A stretch of DNA of 64,000 nucleotides from Rubellimicrobium arenae (lineage in GTDB: Bacteria; Pseudomonadota; Alphaproteobacteria; Rhodobacterales; Rhodobacteraceae), in the NCBI RefSeq assembly GCF_017916295.1, contig NZ_JAFMSS010000005.1, forward strand, positions 248,001-312,000, given 5' to 3'. The translations under genes and the position numbers were made by a program. The notes under the pieces are model-generated. The model worked only from the letters and a program-made list of their open reading frames with translations. It did not search any database and had not been told where the DNA came from. How positions within the stretch are numbered: the first letter of the stretch is position 1; each line of letters starts with the position of its first letter. Shown piece after piece: positions 52,497 through 61,246 of the stretch.

Positions 52497-54335
52497 TCAG
52501 TCCTCGGGCAGCGCGCGGACGGCGCCCTGCGCTGCCGATGTGGCAAGCATGGCGTAGGCCTTGAGGGCGCTGCTCACCTTGCGGGCCCGGGGCGCTGCGG
52601 GCTTCCAGCCCTTGGCGTCCTGCTCGGTCCGGCGGCGGGCCAGCTCGTCCTCGGGCACGGCCAGGGTGATGGTCCGGGCGGGAATGTCGATCTCGATCCG
52701 GTCCCCTTCGCGCACGAGACCGATCGCGCCGCCGGAGGCGGCTTCGGGGCTCACGTGGCCGATCGAAAGTCCCGAGGTCCCGCCCGAGAAGCGCCCATCG
52801 GTGATGAGCGCGCAGGCTTTGCCCAGTCCTTTCGACTTGAGGTAGCTGGTGGGATAGAGCATCTCCTGCATCCCCGGCCCGCCCTTGGGGCCCTCGTAGC
52901 GGATCACGACGACGTCGCCGGCCTTGATGCGGTTGGACAGGATCGCCTCCACCGCGGCGTTCTGGGACTCGACCACCCGGGCCGGACCCGAGAAGACGAG
53001 GATCGATTCGTCCACGCCCGCCGTCTTCACGATACAACCCTCGGGCGCGAGGTTGCCCGACAGCACCGCAAGGCCGCCATCCTGGCTGAAGGCGTGCGCG
53101 GCGTCCCGGATCGCGCCCTTCTCCCGGTCGAGGTCCAGCTCCTTCCAGCGGCGGGACTGGCTGAAGGCCTCGGTCGTGGCGACGCCGCCGGGGGCCGCCT
53201 GGAAGAACTGGCGCACGGATTCGTGGTTCGTGCGGCTGATGTCCCACTGGTCGATGGCTGCGCCCAGGCTGCGGGCGTGGACCGTGGGCACCTCGCGGTG
53301 AAGGAGCCCCGCCGCGTCGAGCTGGCCCAGGATCGCCGGGATGCCGCCCGCGCGGTGCACGTCCTCCATGTGGACGTCCGACTTGGCGGGCGCGACCTTG
53401 CACAGGCAGGGCACGCGGCGCGACAGGCGGTCGATGTCCTCCATGCCGAAGTCCACGCCGCCCTCGTGCGCGGCGGCGAGGATGTGCAGCACCGTGTTGG
53501 TCGATCCCCCCATGGCGATGTCGAGCGCCATGGCGTTCTCGAACGCCTCCTTGGTGGCGATGGAGCGGGGCAGCACGGTCTCGTCGTTCTGCTCGTAGTA
53601 GCGGCGGGCGAGGTCCACGACGAGGTGGCCCGCCTCCACGAAGAGCCGCTTGCGGTCCGAGTGGGTCGCGAGCGTCGAGCCGTTGCCCGGCAGCGACAGG
53701 CCCAGCGCCTCGGTCAGGCAGTTCATCGAGTTCGCGGTGAACATCCCCGAGCAGGACCCGCAGGTCGGGCAGGCAGACCGCTCGATCTGCTGAACCTCGG
53801 CGTCGGTCACGGCGTCGTCGGCGGCGGCGACCATGGCGTCCACGAGGTCGAGCGCGACCTCCTTGCCGCGCAGAGTGACCTTGCCGGCCTCCATCGGCCC
53901 GCCCGAGACAAACACGACGGGGATGTTGAGCCGCATGGCAGCCATCAGCATCCCGGGCGTGATCTTGTCGCAGTTCGAGATGCAGACCATGGCGTCGGCG
54001 CAATGCGCGTTGACCATGTATTCGACGCTGTCGGCAATGAGCTCGCGCGAGGGGAGGCTGTAGAGCATCCCGTCATGGCCCATCGCGATGCCGTCGTCGA
54101 CAGCGATGGTGTTGAACTCCTTGGCGACGCCTCCTGCGGCCTCGATCTCGCGGGCGACGAGCTGGCCCAGGTCCTTGAGGTGGACGTGGCCCGGCACGAA
54201 CTGCGTGAAGGAGTTCACGACAGCGATGATCGGCTTGCCGAAATCCTCGTCCTTCATGCCCGTCGCGCGCCACAAGCCTCGGGCGCCGGCCATGTTTCGG
54301 CCATGGGTCGTGGTGCGGGAACGATAAGCGGGCAT
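52497..54335 (-). CDS. ilvD: Dihydroxy-acid dehydratase
   Basis: This 612-residue Fe-S dehydratase acts in valine, isoleucine and leucine synthesis. Its length is exactly the family norm. Signatures include CISNCDKITPGMLMAAMR, the cluster region CPTCGSCSGMFTANSMNC and the C-terminal ITDGRFSGGTSGLSIGHVSPEAA. ATG at 54335 starts the conserved MPAYRSRTTTHGRNMAGAR. It is a single housekeeping gene marking the edge of the chemosensory island. Confidence 0.98.
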   Translation of the reverse strand: MPAYRSRTTTHGRNMAGARGLWRATGMKDEDFGKPIIAVVNSFTQFVPGHVHLKDLGQLVAREIEAAGGVAKEFNTIAVDDGIAMGHDGMLYSLPSRELIADSVEYMVNAHCADAMVCISNCDKITPGMLMAAMRLNIPVVFVSGGPMEAGKVTLRGKEVALDLVDAMVAAADDAVTDAEVQQIERSACPTCGSCSGMFTANSMNCLTEALGLSLPGNGSTLATHSDRKRLFVEAGHLVVDLARRYYEQNDETVLPRSIATKEAFENAMALDIAMGGSTNTVLHILAAAHEGGVDFGMEDIDRLSRRVPCLCKVAPAKSDVHMEDVHRAGGIPAILGQLDAAGLLHREVPTVHARSLGAAIDQWDISRTNHESVRQFFQAAPGGVATTEAFSQSRRWKELDLDREKGAIRDAAHAFSQDGGLAVLSGNLAPEGCIVKTAGVDESILVFSGPARVVESQNAAVEAILSNRIKAGDVVVIRYEGPKGGPGMQEMLYPTSYLKSKGLGKACALITDGRFSGGTSGLSIGHVSPEAASGGAIGLVREGDRIEIDIPARTITLAVPEDELARRRTEQDAKGWKPAAPRARKVSSALKAYAMLATSAAQGAVRALPED

Positions 54336-54767
54336 GGGCTGGGCCTCAGGCGGGACAAGGGTTGCGCACCCATGGCGCGGGTCGCCGTCACGATCAAGAG
54401 CGCAAACGCGCGAGGGCGCCGGATCGACCCGGCCAGGGCAGCCCGCGCGATCGCGCTCACGTCGCCGGTCCATGCGCCTCGCACCGGCCCGCCGAGCCGC
54501 CGTGTGAACGAGGCGGAAGACCGCCTTCGGCGTCCGGAACGCCCGGCGATCCGCCAGCGCGGCTAATGGCTTGCCTGGCGGACAAGCAGGGCTGGCATCT
54601 GCCGGGGAAAAGGTTTGGACAACATCGACTTGTTCCCCCGCGACAGAAGGAGAACATGCCGCCGAAGAAGTCGCTGCTTTGGTTTTGGGTCGCCTGTGCG
54701 CGCCGGACGGGCGACATTCGGGCGCCGCATCCGTGAAAGCTCGGCGGCCGGACGCCCTTTGCCCGCA
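54336..54767. other. Spacer between ilvD and cytochrome b561
   Basis: This 432-base region must include the ilvD promoter. It holds one candidate small plus-strand ORF at 54656-54736. No other gene or structured RNA was recognised. Confidence 0.5.
54656..54736 (+). CDS. Candidate 26-codon small ORF
   Basis: An ATG preceded by a near-ideal AAGGAG site (gap of three bases) opens a 26-residue frame beginning MPPKKSLLWFWVACARR. The sequence is basic then hydrophobic and aromatic, as in small membrane peptides. It runs opposite to ilvD and converges on the cytochrome b561 end 31 bases later. No homologue is recognised; it could be a chance frame. Confidence 0.3.
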   Translation: MPPKKSLLWFWVACARRTGDIRAPHP

Positions 54768-55343
54768 TCAGCGCCGCCGGAACGTCGGCCACATGCGCTG
54801 GAACACGCCGTCGCGCAGCACCACTGCGTGGAACAGGGCCGCGCCGATATGAAGCGCGATGAGCGCGATTAGCAGGAGGCGGTTCCAGCGGTGGACCGCC
54901 TGGGCCGCATCGGCCAGACCCCCAGACCGCGGCACCGGGCTCGGGATGCCCCAGGCGTCGAGCCACTCGATCGGAAAGCCTCCGGCCTTCACTCGAATGT
55001 ATCCGGAGACCGCCTGAACGATCAGCAGAAGATATAGAGCCTCGTGCGTGAGGCCAGCGACCCGTCTCTGCCAGACCGGGACGCTCGGGGGCAAAGGCGG
55101 GGGTGGGTGCCGGATGCGATACACGAGCCGCAGGAGGACGACCCCAAGGATCACCATGCCGATGTTCTTGTGGTAGATGAACAGGGCATCCTGGAGCGGG
55201 CGATCCAGCCCCTTCCGGACCATCAGCTGCCCGGCCGGGATCGTGCTGAGGACGAGTGCCGCCGTCAGCCAGTGAAAGACCTTGGCCGGAGCCCGGTAAG
55301 CACCGGCAGACAACGTCGGGACGGCAGATGGGGCCACGACCAT
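54768..55343 (-). CDS. Cytochrome b561 family protein
   Basis: This 191-residue protein has four transmembrane helices with heme-ligand histidines in KVFHWLTAALV, YHKNIGMVILG, LTHEALYLLL and IALHIGAALFHAVVL. Such YceJ/CybB-like proteins move electrons between quinone and periplasmic partners, for example superoxide oxidation. ATG at 55343 is preferred over a TTG two codons earlier. It is divergent from the CDP-alcohol phosphatidyltransferase. Confidence 0.9.
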   Translation of the reverse strand: MVVAPSAVPTLSAGAYRAPAKVFHWLTAALVLSTIPAGQLMVRKGLDRPLQDALFIYHKNIGMVILGVVLLRLVYRIRHPPPPLPPSVPVWQRRVAGLTHEALYLLLIVQAVSGYIRVKAGGFPIEWLDAWGIPSPVPRSGGLADAAQAVHRWNRLLLIALIALHIGAALFHAVVLRDGVFQRMWPTFRRR

Positions 55344-55454
55344 GCGCAATCCCCCGGAGGTTCACTTCGCCATCCTAACAGGGCCGGCTTCGATTTCGAA
55401 GCCGCTTGCGTCATGATCTTGACGCGTGGGCAGAAAGACGGACTTGCTGGAGCC

Positions 55455-56204
55455 ATGCTCCGCAGCGGCCATGCCCCAAGGTCACTCTTCGGCGCGCGGA
55501 CGGCTGCGCTCCGCGCCGGACTGGCCGCCCTGATCCTGCTTCCCCCGGTCTGGTTGGCGGGGTCTACCCTCGCGCCCGGAGGAGGACCTGTCGCGGTGGG
55601 CGCGCACCTGATCATCTCCACCGTGATCGTGATGTCCTTCGGCCGACACTGGTCGCCGCCGCTCCTGGGACTGGCCAACCTCGTGACGCTGCTTCGCGCG
55701 GCGCTGGCCAGCCTGTTGTCCGTCCCTATCGTCTTTCCTCCGGACTCCGCATCATCGACGTCGTGGCTGCTGGCGGGTGGGGCGGCGATCGCGCTCGCTC
55801 TTGACGGTGTCGACGGAATGCTGGCCCGCCGCACGGGGCTTGCGACCGCGTTCGGCGCCCGGTTCGACATGGAGGTGGATGCCGTTTTCGCCGCCCTCCT
55901 GTCGATCGCGATCCTGCGGATGCAGGAAGCGGGGCCGTGGATCCTGCTGCTCGGCCTGATGCGGTACCTTTTCGTCCTGGCGAGTTGGCCCCTGCCCTGG
56001 CTTGCCGCCCCCCTGACCCAGCGGCGTCGCCGCAAGGCCGTCTGCGTGATCCAGATCGCGACCCTGGTGGCGCTGCTGTCCCCGCTCGTTCAGCCCCCGC
56101 TGTCGGGTATCCTTGGCGCTGTCGCGACCCTGCTGCTCGCCTGGTCCTTCGGCACGGACATCCGCGAGCTTGCCTCGGGGCGGAGCCGGGCGTGGGAACG
56201 GTAG
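55455..56204 (+). CDS. CDP-alcohol phosphatidyltransferase family protein
   Basis: This 249-residue membrane enzyme joins a CDP-activated lipid with an alcohol. The diagnostic DGxxAR-x8-G-x3-D-x3-D motif is complete in DGMLARRTGLATAFGARFD and the following MEVD, about residues 119-141. Five or six hydrophobic segments surround it. The ATG at 55455 is closest to the first helix, but ATG at 55413 is also possible. The next gene starts inside its 3' end, so the two are coupled. The alcohol substrate is unknown; phosphatidylcholine, phosphatidylinositol or other lipid products are possible. Confidence 0.88.
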   Translation: MLRSGHAPRSLFGARTAALRAGLAALILLPPVWLAGSTLAPGGGPVAVGAHLIISTVIVMSFGRHWSPPLLGLANLVTLLRAALASLLSVPIVFPPDSASSTSWLLAGGAAIALALDGVDGMLARRTGLATAFGARFDMEVDAVFAALLSIAILRMQEAGPWILLLGLMRYLFVLASWPLPWLAAPLTQRRRRKAVCVIQIATLVALLSPLVQPPLSGILGAVATLLLAWSFGTDIRELASGRSRAWER

Positions 56205-57799
56205 CCCGACGTCTCCTCGCCGCCGCCATCCTGCATCTGGCGCTCATCCAGCCGAACCATCCGGGCGCGCTGACCTGGGGGGCCCTGACCCTCGTTCCGC
56301 TCGAACTGCCGGTGCTGACGCTGGGGCTCGCGGCGCTGGGCGAACGGGGTCGGGGGCGGCGTGCCCTTCGATGGGGCCTTGGATCTCTCCTCGCGGCCAT
56401 CATCACCCTGAAGTTTGCGGACCTCGGAACCACCATCGCCTTTGGCCGGATGTTCGATCCCCTGACCGACATGCAACTTGTCCCGGCAGGACTGCGGCTG
56501 CTGCATGGGATCGCCGGGCCATGGATCACACTGGGCCTGCTGGCGGGCCTCGGACTCGCGTTGATGGGAACGCTGGCTGCGCTGGTGTGGGCGCTGGGGG
56601 TGTGGGCCGCGCTCGGGCTGGCCCCGCGCGGGCGATGGATCGCCGGCCTCGTGGCGGCAAACTTCGCGATGCTGGCGATCAGCGAGACCGGCCTGCACCT
56701 CGGCGCGTGGCGTGGGATCAACCCGCCCGGCTCGGCCTTCACGACCCGCGTCGCAGCGGAACATGTCCGGGACCTCGCCCGGTCCCGCGCCGCGTTCGCC
56801 GACTTTGCCCAAGCGGCACGGCGCGATCCCTATGCCGGGCGGGATGACCTCTTCGACCGCCTGGGGACGCGCGACCTCATCGTCATCTTTGTCGAAAGCT
56901 ACGGCCGCGCGAGCTTCGACAACGCCCTCTACGCCCCGACCCATATGGGTTCGCTTCGCGAGGCCGAGGGAAAGCTCCGGCGCGCGGGCCTGGCCAGCCT
57001 GTCGGGCTGGCTCGTCTCGCCGGTCGAGGGCGGGCAGAGCTGGCTCGCTCATGCGACGCTGGCCTCCGGCCTTCGGATCTCGGACCAGCGGCGCTATGGC
57101 GCGCTGCTGGCCAGCCCCCGCCGCACGCTCTGGCACCTGGGCGCGGCGTCGGGCCGCCACCCAGCCGCCGTGGAGCCAGCCATCGTCCTGCCCTGGCCCG
57201 AGGGCGGCAAACTCGGCTTTCGGACCCAGCTCAACGCCGCGAAGCTCGGGTACGAAGGCCCGCCCTTCAACTGGGTGACGATGCCGGACCAGTACGTGCT
57301 TTCGGCCTTTCGCGACAGGATCGGACCGCAGCACGAGCCCCTGTTCGTCGAGATCGCGCTGATCTCCTCCCATGCCCCCTGGACGCCGGTGCCGCGGCTG
57401 GTGCCCTGGACCGAGGTGGGCGACGGCCGGATCTTCGCCGACCAGGCCAGCGCCGGCCCCTCGCCCGAGGAGGTCTGGGCGGACGAGGCGCGCGTGCGGG
57501 ACCAGTATCGCAGGTCGCTCGACTATTCGCTCCGGACCGTGATGGATTGGGCGGCGCTCGCGCCGGACCCGCGGCCCCTTCTTCTGGTGCTGGGCGACCA
57601 CCCCCCTGCGGGTTTCGTGTCGGGGATCGAGGGATCGGACGTGCCCATGCACCTGATCGGCCCGCCCGATCTGATCGCCGCCTTCAAGGGCTGGGGCTGG
57701 ACGCCCGGGCTCGTGCCGGCCGGGGACGTCGCGCCATGGCCGATGGAGGAGGTCCGCGACCACCTCGTGGAGGCTTTGACCACGTCCGGGCCGCGCTGA
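56192..57799 (+). CDS. Membrane sulfatase/phosphoethanolamine-transferase superfamily enzyme
   Basis: This 535-residue protein has about five N-terminal transmembrane helices (residues 5-170) and a periplasmic alkaline-phosphatase-fold domain. LIVIFVESYGRASFDN is the first metal site strand. SPVEGGQSWLAHATLASG follows the nucleophile region, and LLLVLGDHPPAG carries the terminal Asp-His metal ligands. Related enzymes transfer phosphoglycerol or phosphoethanolamine from lipids. The GTG start at 56192 overlaps the phosphatidyltransferase by 13 bases and has GGAG upstream. The pair suggests synthesis of a lipid and use of its head group outside the membrane. Confidence 0.82.
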   Translation: MGTVARRLLAAAILHLALIQPNHPGALTWGALTLVPLELPVLTLGLAALGERGRGRRALRWGLGSLLAAIITLKFADLGTTIAFGRMFDPLTDMQLVPAGLRLLHGIAGPWITLGLLAGLGLALMGTLAALVWALGVWAALGLAPRGRWIAGLVAANFAMLAISETGLHLGAWRGINPPGSAFTTRVAAEHVRDLARSRAAFADFAQAARRDPYAGRDDLFDRLGTRDLIVIFVESYGRASFDNALYAPTHMGSLREAEGKLRRAGLASLSGWLVSPVEGGQSWLAHATLASGLRISDQRRYGALLASPRRTLWHLGAASGRHPAAVEPAIVLPWPEGGKLGFRTQLNAAKLGYEGPPFNWVTMPDQYVLSAFRDRIGPQHEPLFVEIALISSHAPWTPVPRLVPWTEVGDGRIFADQASAGPSPEEVWADEARVRDQYRRSLDYSLRTVMDWAALAPDPRPLLLVLGDHPPAGFVSGIEGSDVPMHLIGPPDLIAAFKGWGWTPGLVPAGDVAPWPMEEVRDHLVEALTTSGPR

Positions 57800-57892
57800 A
57801 CCTTTGCACCAGGCCCTTGGTCCGAACAGGACCACGCTTCGCTTCCCTTAGGTCAATGGACGCCGTAGCATGAAGGACAGGAGGAGACCGCG

Positions 57893-58888
57893 ATGACCCG
57901 ATCTGCGCCCACCCGCCGCCAATTGCTGTTCACCGCCGGTTCGCTGCTTGGCTCCGGGCTCCTGGGGGTCCGGCCGACCCACGCCCAAGGCATCCCGGTG
58001 GCGATGCAACTGTCCTGGCTCCACTCGGTCCAGTTCGGAGGCAGCTACATCGCGCTTCGGAACGGATATTGGGCCGAGCAAGGGCTGGATGTCACGTTGC
58101 TGCCCGGAGGCCCCAATGCGCCTGTCGCGCCCCCGCTGGTCGCCGGGCAGGCGCTGCTGGGGCGCGGGGCGGCGGACTACGACGCGGCCGCGGTCGCGCA
58201 GGGGGCTCCGTTCCGGATCATCGGAGTGGCCATGCAGAAGAACCCGTTCTGCATCGCGTCCCTGCCCGCAAACCCCGTGCATGAGCCCCGCGACCTCCTG
58301 GGCAAGCGGCTGGGCATGGCGCTCATCAATCGTCCGGTCCTCGACGCGCTGTGCGCGCTCAACGGCATCGATGCCACCGCCATCGAGATCGTGCCGACCC
58401 AGTACGACGCGGCGCCGCTGCTCCAGGGCCAGGCCGACTGCCTGCTCTGCTGGGCGACGGACCTGCCGGTGGCGATGGCCGTCCAGGGGGTGGACAGCGT
58501 GGTCATGCTGATGGCGGATCATGGCTACGAGATCCACGCGCAGACCTACATCGCCACCGAGGACAGCCTGGCCCAGCGCCGGGACGAGATCGTGAAGCTT
58601 CTCAGGGGCGAGGCCCGGGGCTGGCAGGACTATCGCAAGGACCCGGCCGCCGCAGCCGCGCTGACGGTCGAGATGTTCCCGGACCTCGGCCTTGACCCGG
58701 AGGCCCAGCGCATCCAGGCCGAGCGTCAGCTTCCCCTGATGTTCACGGACGTCACGGACGCGCACGGCTTTGGCTGGTTCACGGACGAATCCGTCGAGGC
58801 GAACATCCGCACGCTGGCCCTGCTCGGCCAGGAGGTCGGCCCGGACCTGTGGGACCGGTCCGTCCTGGAGGAGGTGCATGGCAACTGA
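57893..58888 (+). CDS. ABC transporter substrate-binding protein (NMT1/THI5-like)
   Basis: This 331-residue periplasmic binding protein has a twin-arginine-type signal (TRRQLLFTAGSLLG) ending near THAQG, so Tat export is likely. The NMT1-like domain starts VAMQLSWLHSVQFGGSYIAL and includes an RNGYWAEQGLDVTLLPGG strand-helix. This family binds taurine, nitrate, pyrimidine precursors and similar small molecules. GGAGGAG precedes the ATG. The ligand is unknown. Confidence 0.88.
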   Translation: MTRSAPTRRQLLFTAGSLLGSGLLGVRPTHAQGIPVAMQLSWLHSVQFGGSYIALRNGYWAEQGLDVTLLPGGPNAPVAPPLVAGQALLGRGAADYDAAAVAQGAPFRIIGVAMQKNPFCIASLPANPVHEPRDLLGKRLGMALINRPVLDALCALNGIDATAIEIVPTQYDAAPLLQGQADCLLCWATDLPVAMAVQGVDSVVMLMADHGYEIHAQTYIATEDSLAQRRDEIVKLLRGEARGWQDYRKDPAAAAALTVEMFPDLGLDPEAQRIQAERQLPLMFTDVTDAHGFGWFTDESVEANIRTLALLGQEVGPDLWDRSVLEEVHGN

Positions 58889-59672
58889 CCGACCGCCAAG
58901 CATCGAGGTTCGGGACCTGAGCAAGAGCTACGGCCACGGCCCTCATCGGATCGAGGCTCTGGTGGATCTCAACCTGCGGGTCGAGGCCGGACGCACAACG
59001 GCGCTGGTCGGTCCGTCGGGCTGTGGGAAATCCACCCTGCTGCGCCTTGTGGCGGGGCTGGAGACGCCCACCTCCGGATCCTTGCGGATCGGAGATGAAA
59101 CGCCGGAGGCAGTCCGCGCCCGGGGCGATCTTGCCGTCGCCTTCCAGGATGCGGCCCTGCTGCCCTGGCGCAGCGTGCGCGGAAACGTGGCGCTGGGCCG
59201 CGCTCTGGCGGGCTTGCAACGCGACAGGACCGCGGTGGACGCGCTTATCGCCCTGGTCGGCCTGTCCGGGTTCGAGGAGCGCCGGCCCGCGGAGCTGTCG
59301 GGTGGAATGCGACAGCGGGTGGCCATCGCGCGGGCCCTCGCGGGCAGGCCCCGTCTTCTGCTGCTCGATGAACCTTTCGGTGCCGTGGATGAATTGACGC
59401 GCGGGCAACTTCATCAGGATCTCGCCCCGCTCTGGCAGGCGCAGGGGACGACCACGTTGCTCGTCACCCATTCGGTGGCCGAGGCCGTGCGGCTGTCGGA
59501 CCGCGTCGTGGTGCTCACGCCCCGGCCGGCCCGGGTCGCGGCGGACATCGCCATCGACCTGCCGTGGCCGCGCGGGACGGGCATCGGCTCCAACCGGTTC
59601 CACGCCTTCTGCGACGAAGTGTCCGCCGCGCTGCGGGACAGTGGCGGCGACCAGCGACTGGCGGCGCAATGA
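58878..59672 (+). CDS. ABC transporter ATP-binding protein
   Basis: This 264-residue ATPase powers the adjacent importer. It shows Walker A GPSGCGKST, Q-loop AFQDAALLPW, signature LSGGMRQR, Walker B LLLLDEPFGAVDE and the H-loop LLVTHSVAEA. It overlaps the binding-protein gene by 11 bases and the permease gene by ATGA. It is of the nitrate/sulfonate/taurine group. Confidence 0.94.
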   Translation: MATDRPPSIEVRDLSKSYGHGPHRIEALVDLNLRVEAGRTTALVGPSGCGKSTLLRLVAGLETPTSGSLRIGDETPEAVRARGDLAVAFQDAALLPWRSVRGNVALGRALAGLQRDRTAVDALIALVGLSGFEERRPAELSGGMRQRVAIARALAGRPRLLLLDEPFGAVDELTRGQLHQDLAPLWQAQGTTTLLVTHSVAEAVRLSDRVVVLTPRPARVAADIAIDLPWPRGTGIGSNRFHAFCDEVSAALRDSGGDQRLAAQ

Positions 59673-61246
59673 CGGGACAGGCCCTCGTTCCCCTGCGCCC
59701 GGGGCCATGGCTGCAGGGCGCTGGCGTCCTTGGCCTGCTCCTGGCCTGGGAAGGCGCCTCGCAGGCCTCGCAGAGTCACTTCGTCCTTGCGGGGCCGAGC
59801 CAGATCCTGGAGCGCCTGCGACTGGACGGAGGGCTGCTGCTGCGCGCCCTGCTGGCCACCCTGAGGGCCGGGGCGCTGGGATTTGCGCTGGGGGTGGCCG
59901 TCGGGCTTGGGCTCGCGCTGACGGCCGTGCTGGCACCGCGTGTGGAACGACCGCTCACCACGATCTCGCTTCTCCTGTTCTGCCTGCCGCTGGTGGCTAC
60001 CGGGCCGGTGCTCCGGGTGATCCTTGGCCCCGGAATCGGTCCACAGGTCGCGCTGGCGGCGCTGGCGGTGGTCCACACCACCTTTACCACTGTCCTCGTG
60101 GGACTGCGGGCGGCGCCGGCCAGCTGGTTCGACCTCGTCCGCAGCTATGGACGGACACGCTGGGCCGAGCTCTGGCAGGTCCGTCTGCCTGCGTCGGTCC
60201 CTTACCTTCTGGCGGCCTTGCAGATCGCCGCTCCGGCCGCTCTCCTCGGCGCGATGGTCGGAGAGTTCACGGGGGCCGAACGGGGTTTGGGCGTGCTCAC
60301 GATCCAGGCGATCCGGTCGCTCGACGTGGTCGGCGCCTGGACGATCGCCACGGTCGCCGCGGCTTCCGCGATGGCCGTCCATGGCGGCCTCGGCGTGCTG
60401 GGGCGACGCCTCGACATCATTCCACCCCCTGTTCTCCTCGCCCCGCCGCCCGACCCGCCCGTCCGGAGCCCGGCTGCCCGAGGGCTTGCTCTGCTGGGCC
60501 TCATGGGGTTCGTCCTGCTGCTCTGGCAGGGTCTCATGGACGCCTTGGCCCTGTCGCCCTTCTTCGCCAAGCGGCCCGCGGATGTCTGGGCCTATCTGGT
60601 CGCGGGGTCGGATGCGGCGGTCCATCGGCAGACCCTTCTGGTGGCCCTGGGAGAGACCGCGTCCCACGCCTTGCCCGGAGCTTTGGCAGGGCTCGCGTCC
60701 GGAGCGGGGCTCGCCGCCCTTCTCGTCCTCGCGCCCCCATTCGCGGCTGCGGTGCTGCCCCTGTCGCTGGCCCTGAGGTCGATCCCGGTCGTCGTGACGG
60801 CGCCGCTGATCGTGCTCGGACTGGGACGCGGCCCGGCCGGAACCATCGCCGTCGTCGCGGCCATGGTGTTCTTTCCGACCCTCGTCGCCTGCCTGAGCGG
60901 GTTGCGCCACGCTTCGCGTCCGATCCTGGACATCCTGGACAGCTACGATGCCGGGCGGATCCGGCGCCTGGCGATCGCGCAGCTTCCGGCCATGCTGCCG
61001 GCCCTCTGCGCATCGGCGCGCATGTCGATCCCTGCGGCGATCCTGGCCACGACCACCGCGGAATGGCTGGCCACGGGACGGGGTCTGGGAAGCCACATGG
61101 CCATGACCGCGATGACGTCCGACTATGCCGCGCTCTGGAGCAGCATCGTCCTGATCGGCCTTGCGGCCCTGGCGGCCCATGCAGGGATCGCAGCCCTGGA
61201 ACGGGCGCTCCTGGCCCGCTTTGCGCCCGAGCAACTCGCCCCATGA
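59669..61246 (+). CDS. ABC transporter permease, two fused membrane domains
   Basis: This 525-residue protein contains two complete inner-membrane permease domains, about 15-250 and 270-520. Each has about six helices and an EAA-like loop (DLVRSYGRTRWAELWQVRLP and DILDSYDAGRIRRLAIAQLP). Most importers of this group use a homodimer, so fusion implies two different halves. It overlaps the ATPase upstream and the GT4 gene downstream. Confidence 0.9.
   Translation: MTGQALVPLRPGPWLQGAGVLGLLLAWEGASQASQSHFVLAGPSQILERLRLDGGLLLRALLATLRAGALGFALGVAVGLGLALTAVLAPRVERPLTTISLLLFCLPLVATGPVLRVILGPGIGPQVALAALAVVHTTFTTVLVGLRAAPASWFDLVRSYGRTRWAELWQVRLPASVPYLLAALQIAAPAALLGAMVGEFTGAERGLGVLTIQAIRSLDVVGAWTIATVAAASAMAVHGGLGVLGRRLDIIPPPVLLAPPPDPPVRSPAARGLALLGLMGFVLLLWQGLMDALALSPFFAKRPADVWAYLVAGSDAAVHRQTLLVALGETASHALPGALAGLASGAGLAALLVLAPPFAAAVLPLSLALRSIPVVVTAPLIVLGLGRGPAGTIAVVAAMVFFPTLVACLSGLRHASRPILDILDSYDAGRIRRLAIAQLPAMLPALCASARMSIPAAILATTTAEWLATGRGLGSHMAMTAMTSDYAALWSSIVLIGLAALAAHAGIAALERALLARFAPEQLAP

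Noticed and set aside
52404..54566. 720-codon plus-strand frame opposite ilvD
   Set aside because: It is an antisense shadow; ilvD has full-length and intact cluster motifs on the other strand.
57800..57892. Riboswitch (for example TPP type) before the ABC binding-protein gene
   Set aside because: The 93-base gap is too short and shows none of the conserved TPP motif bases.
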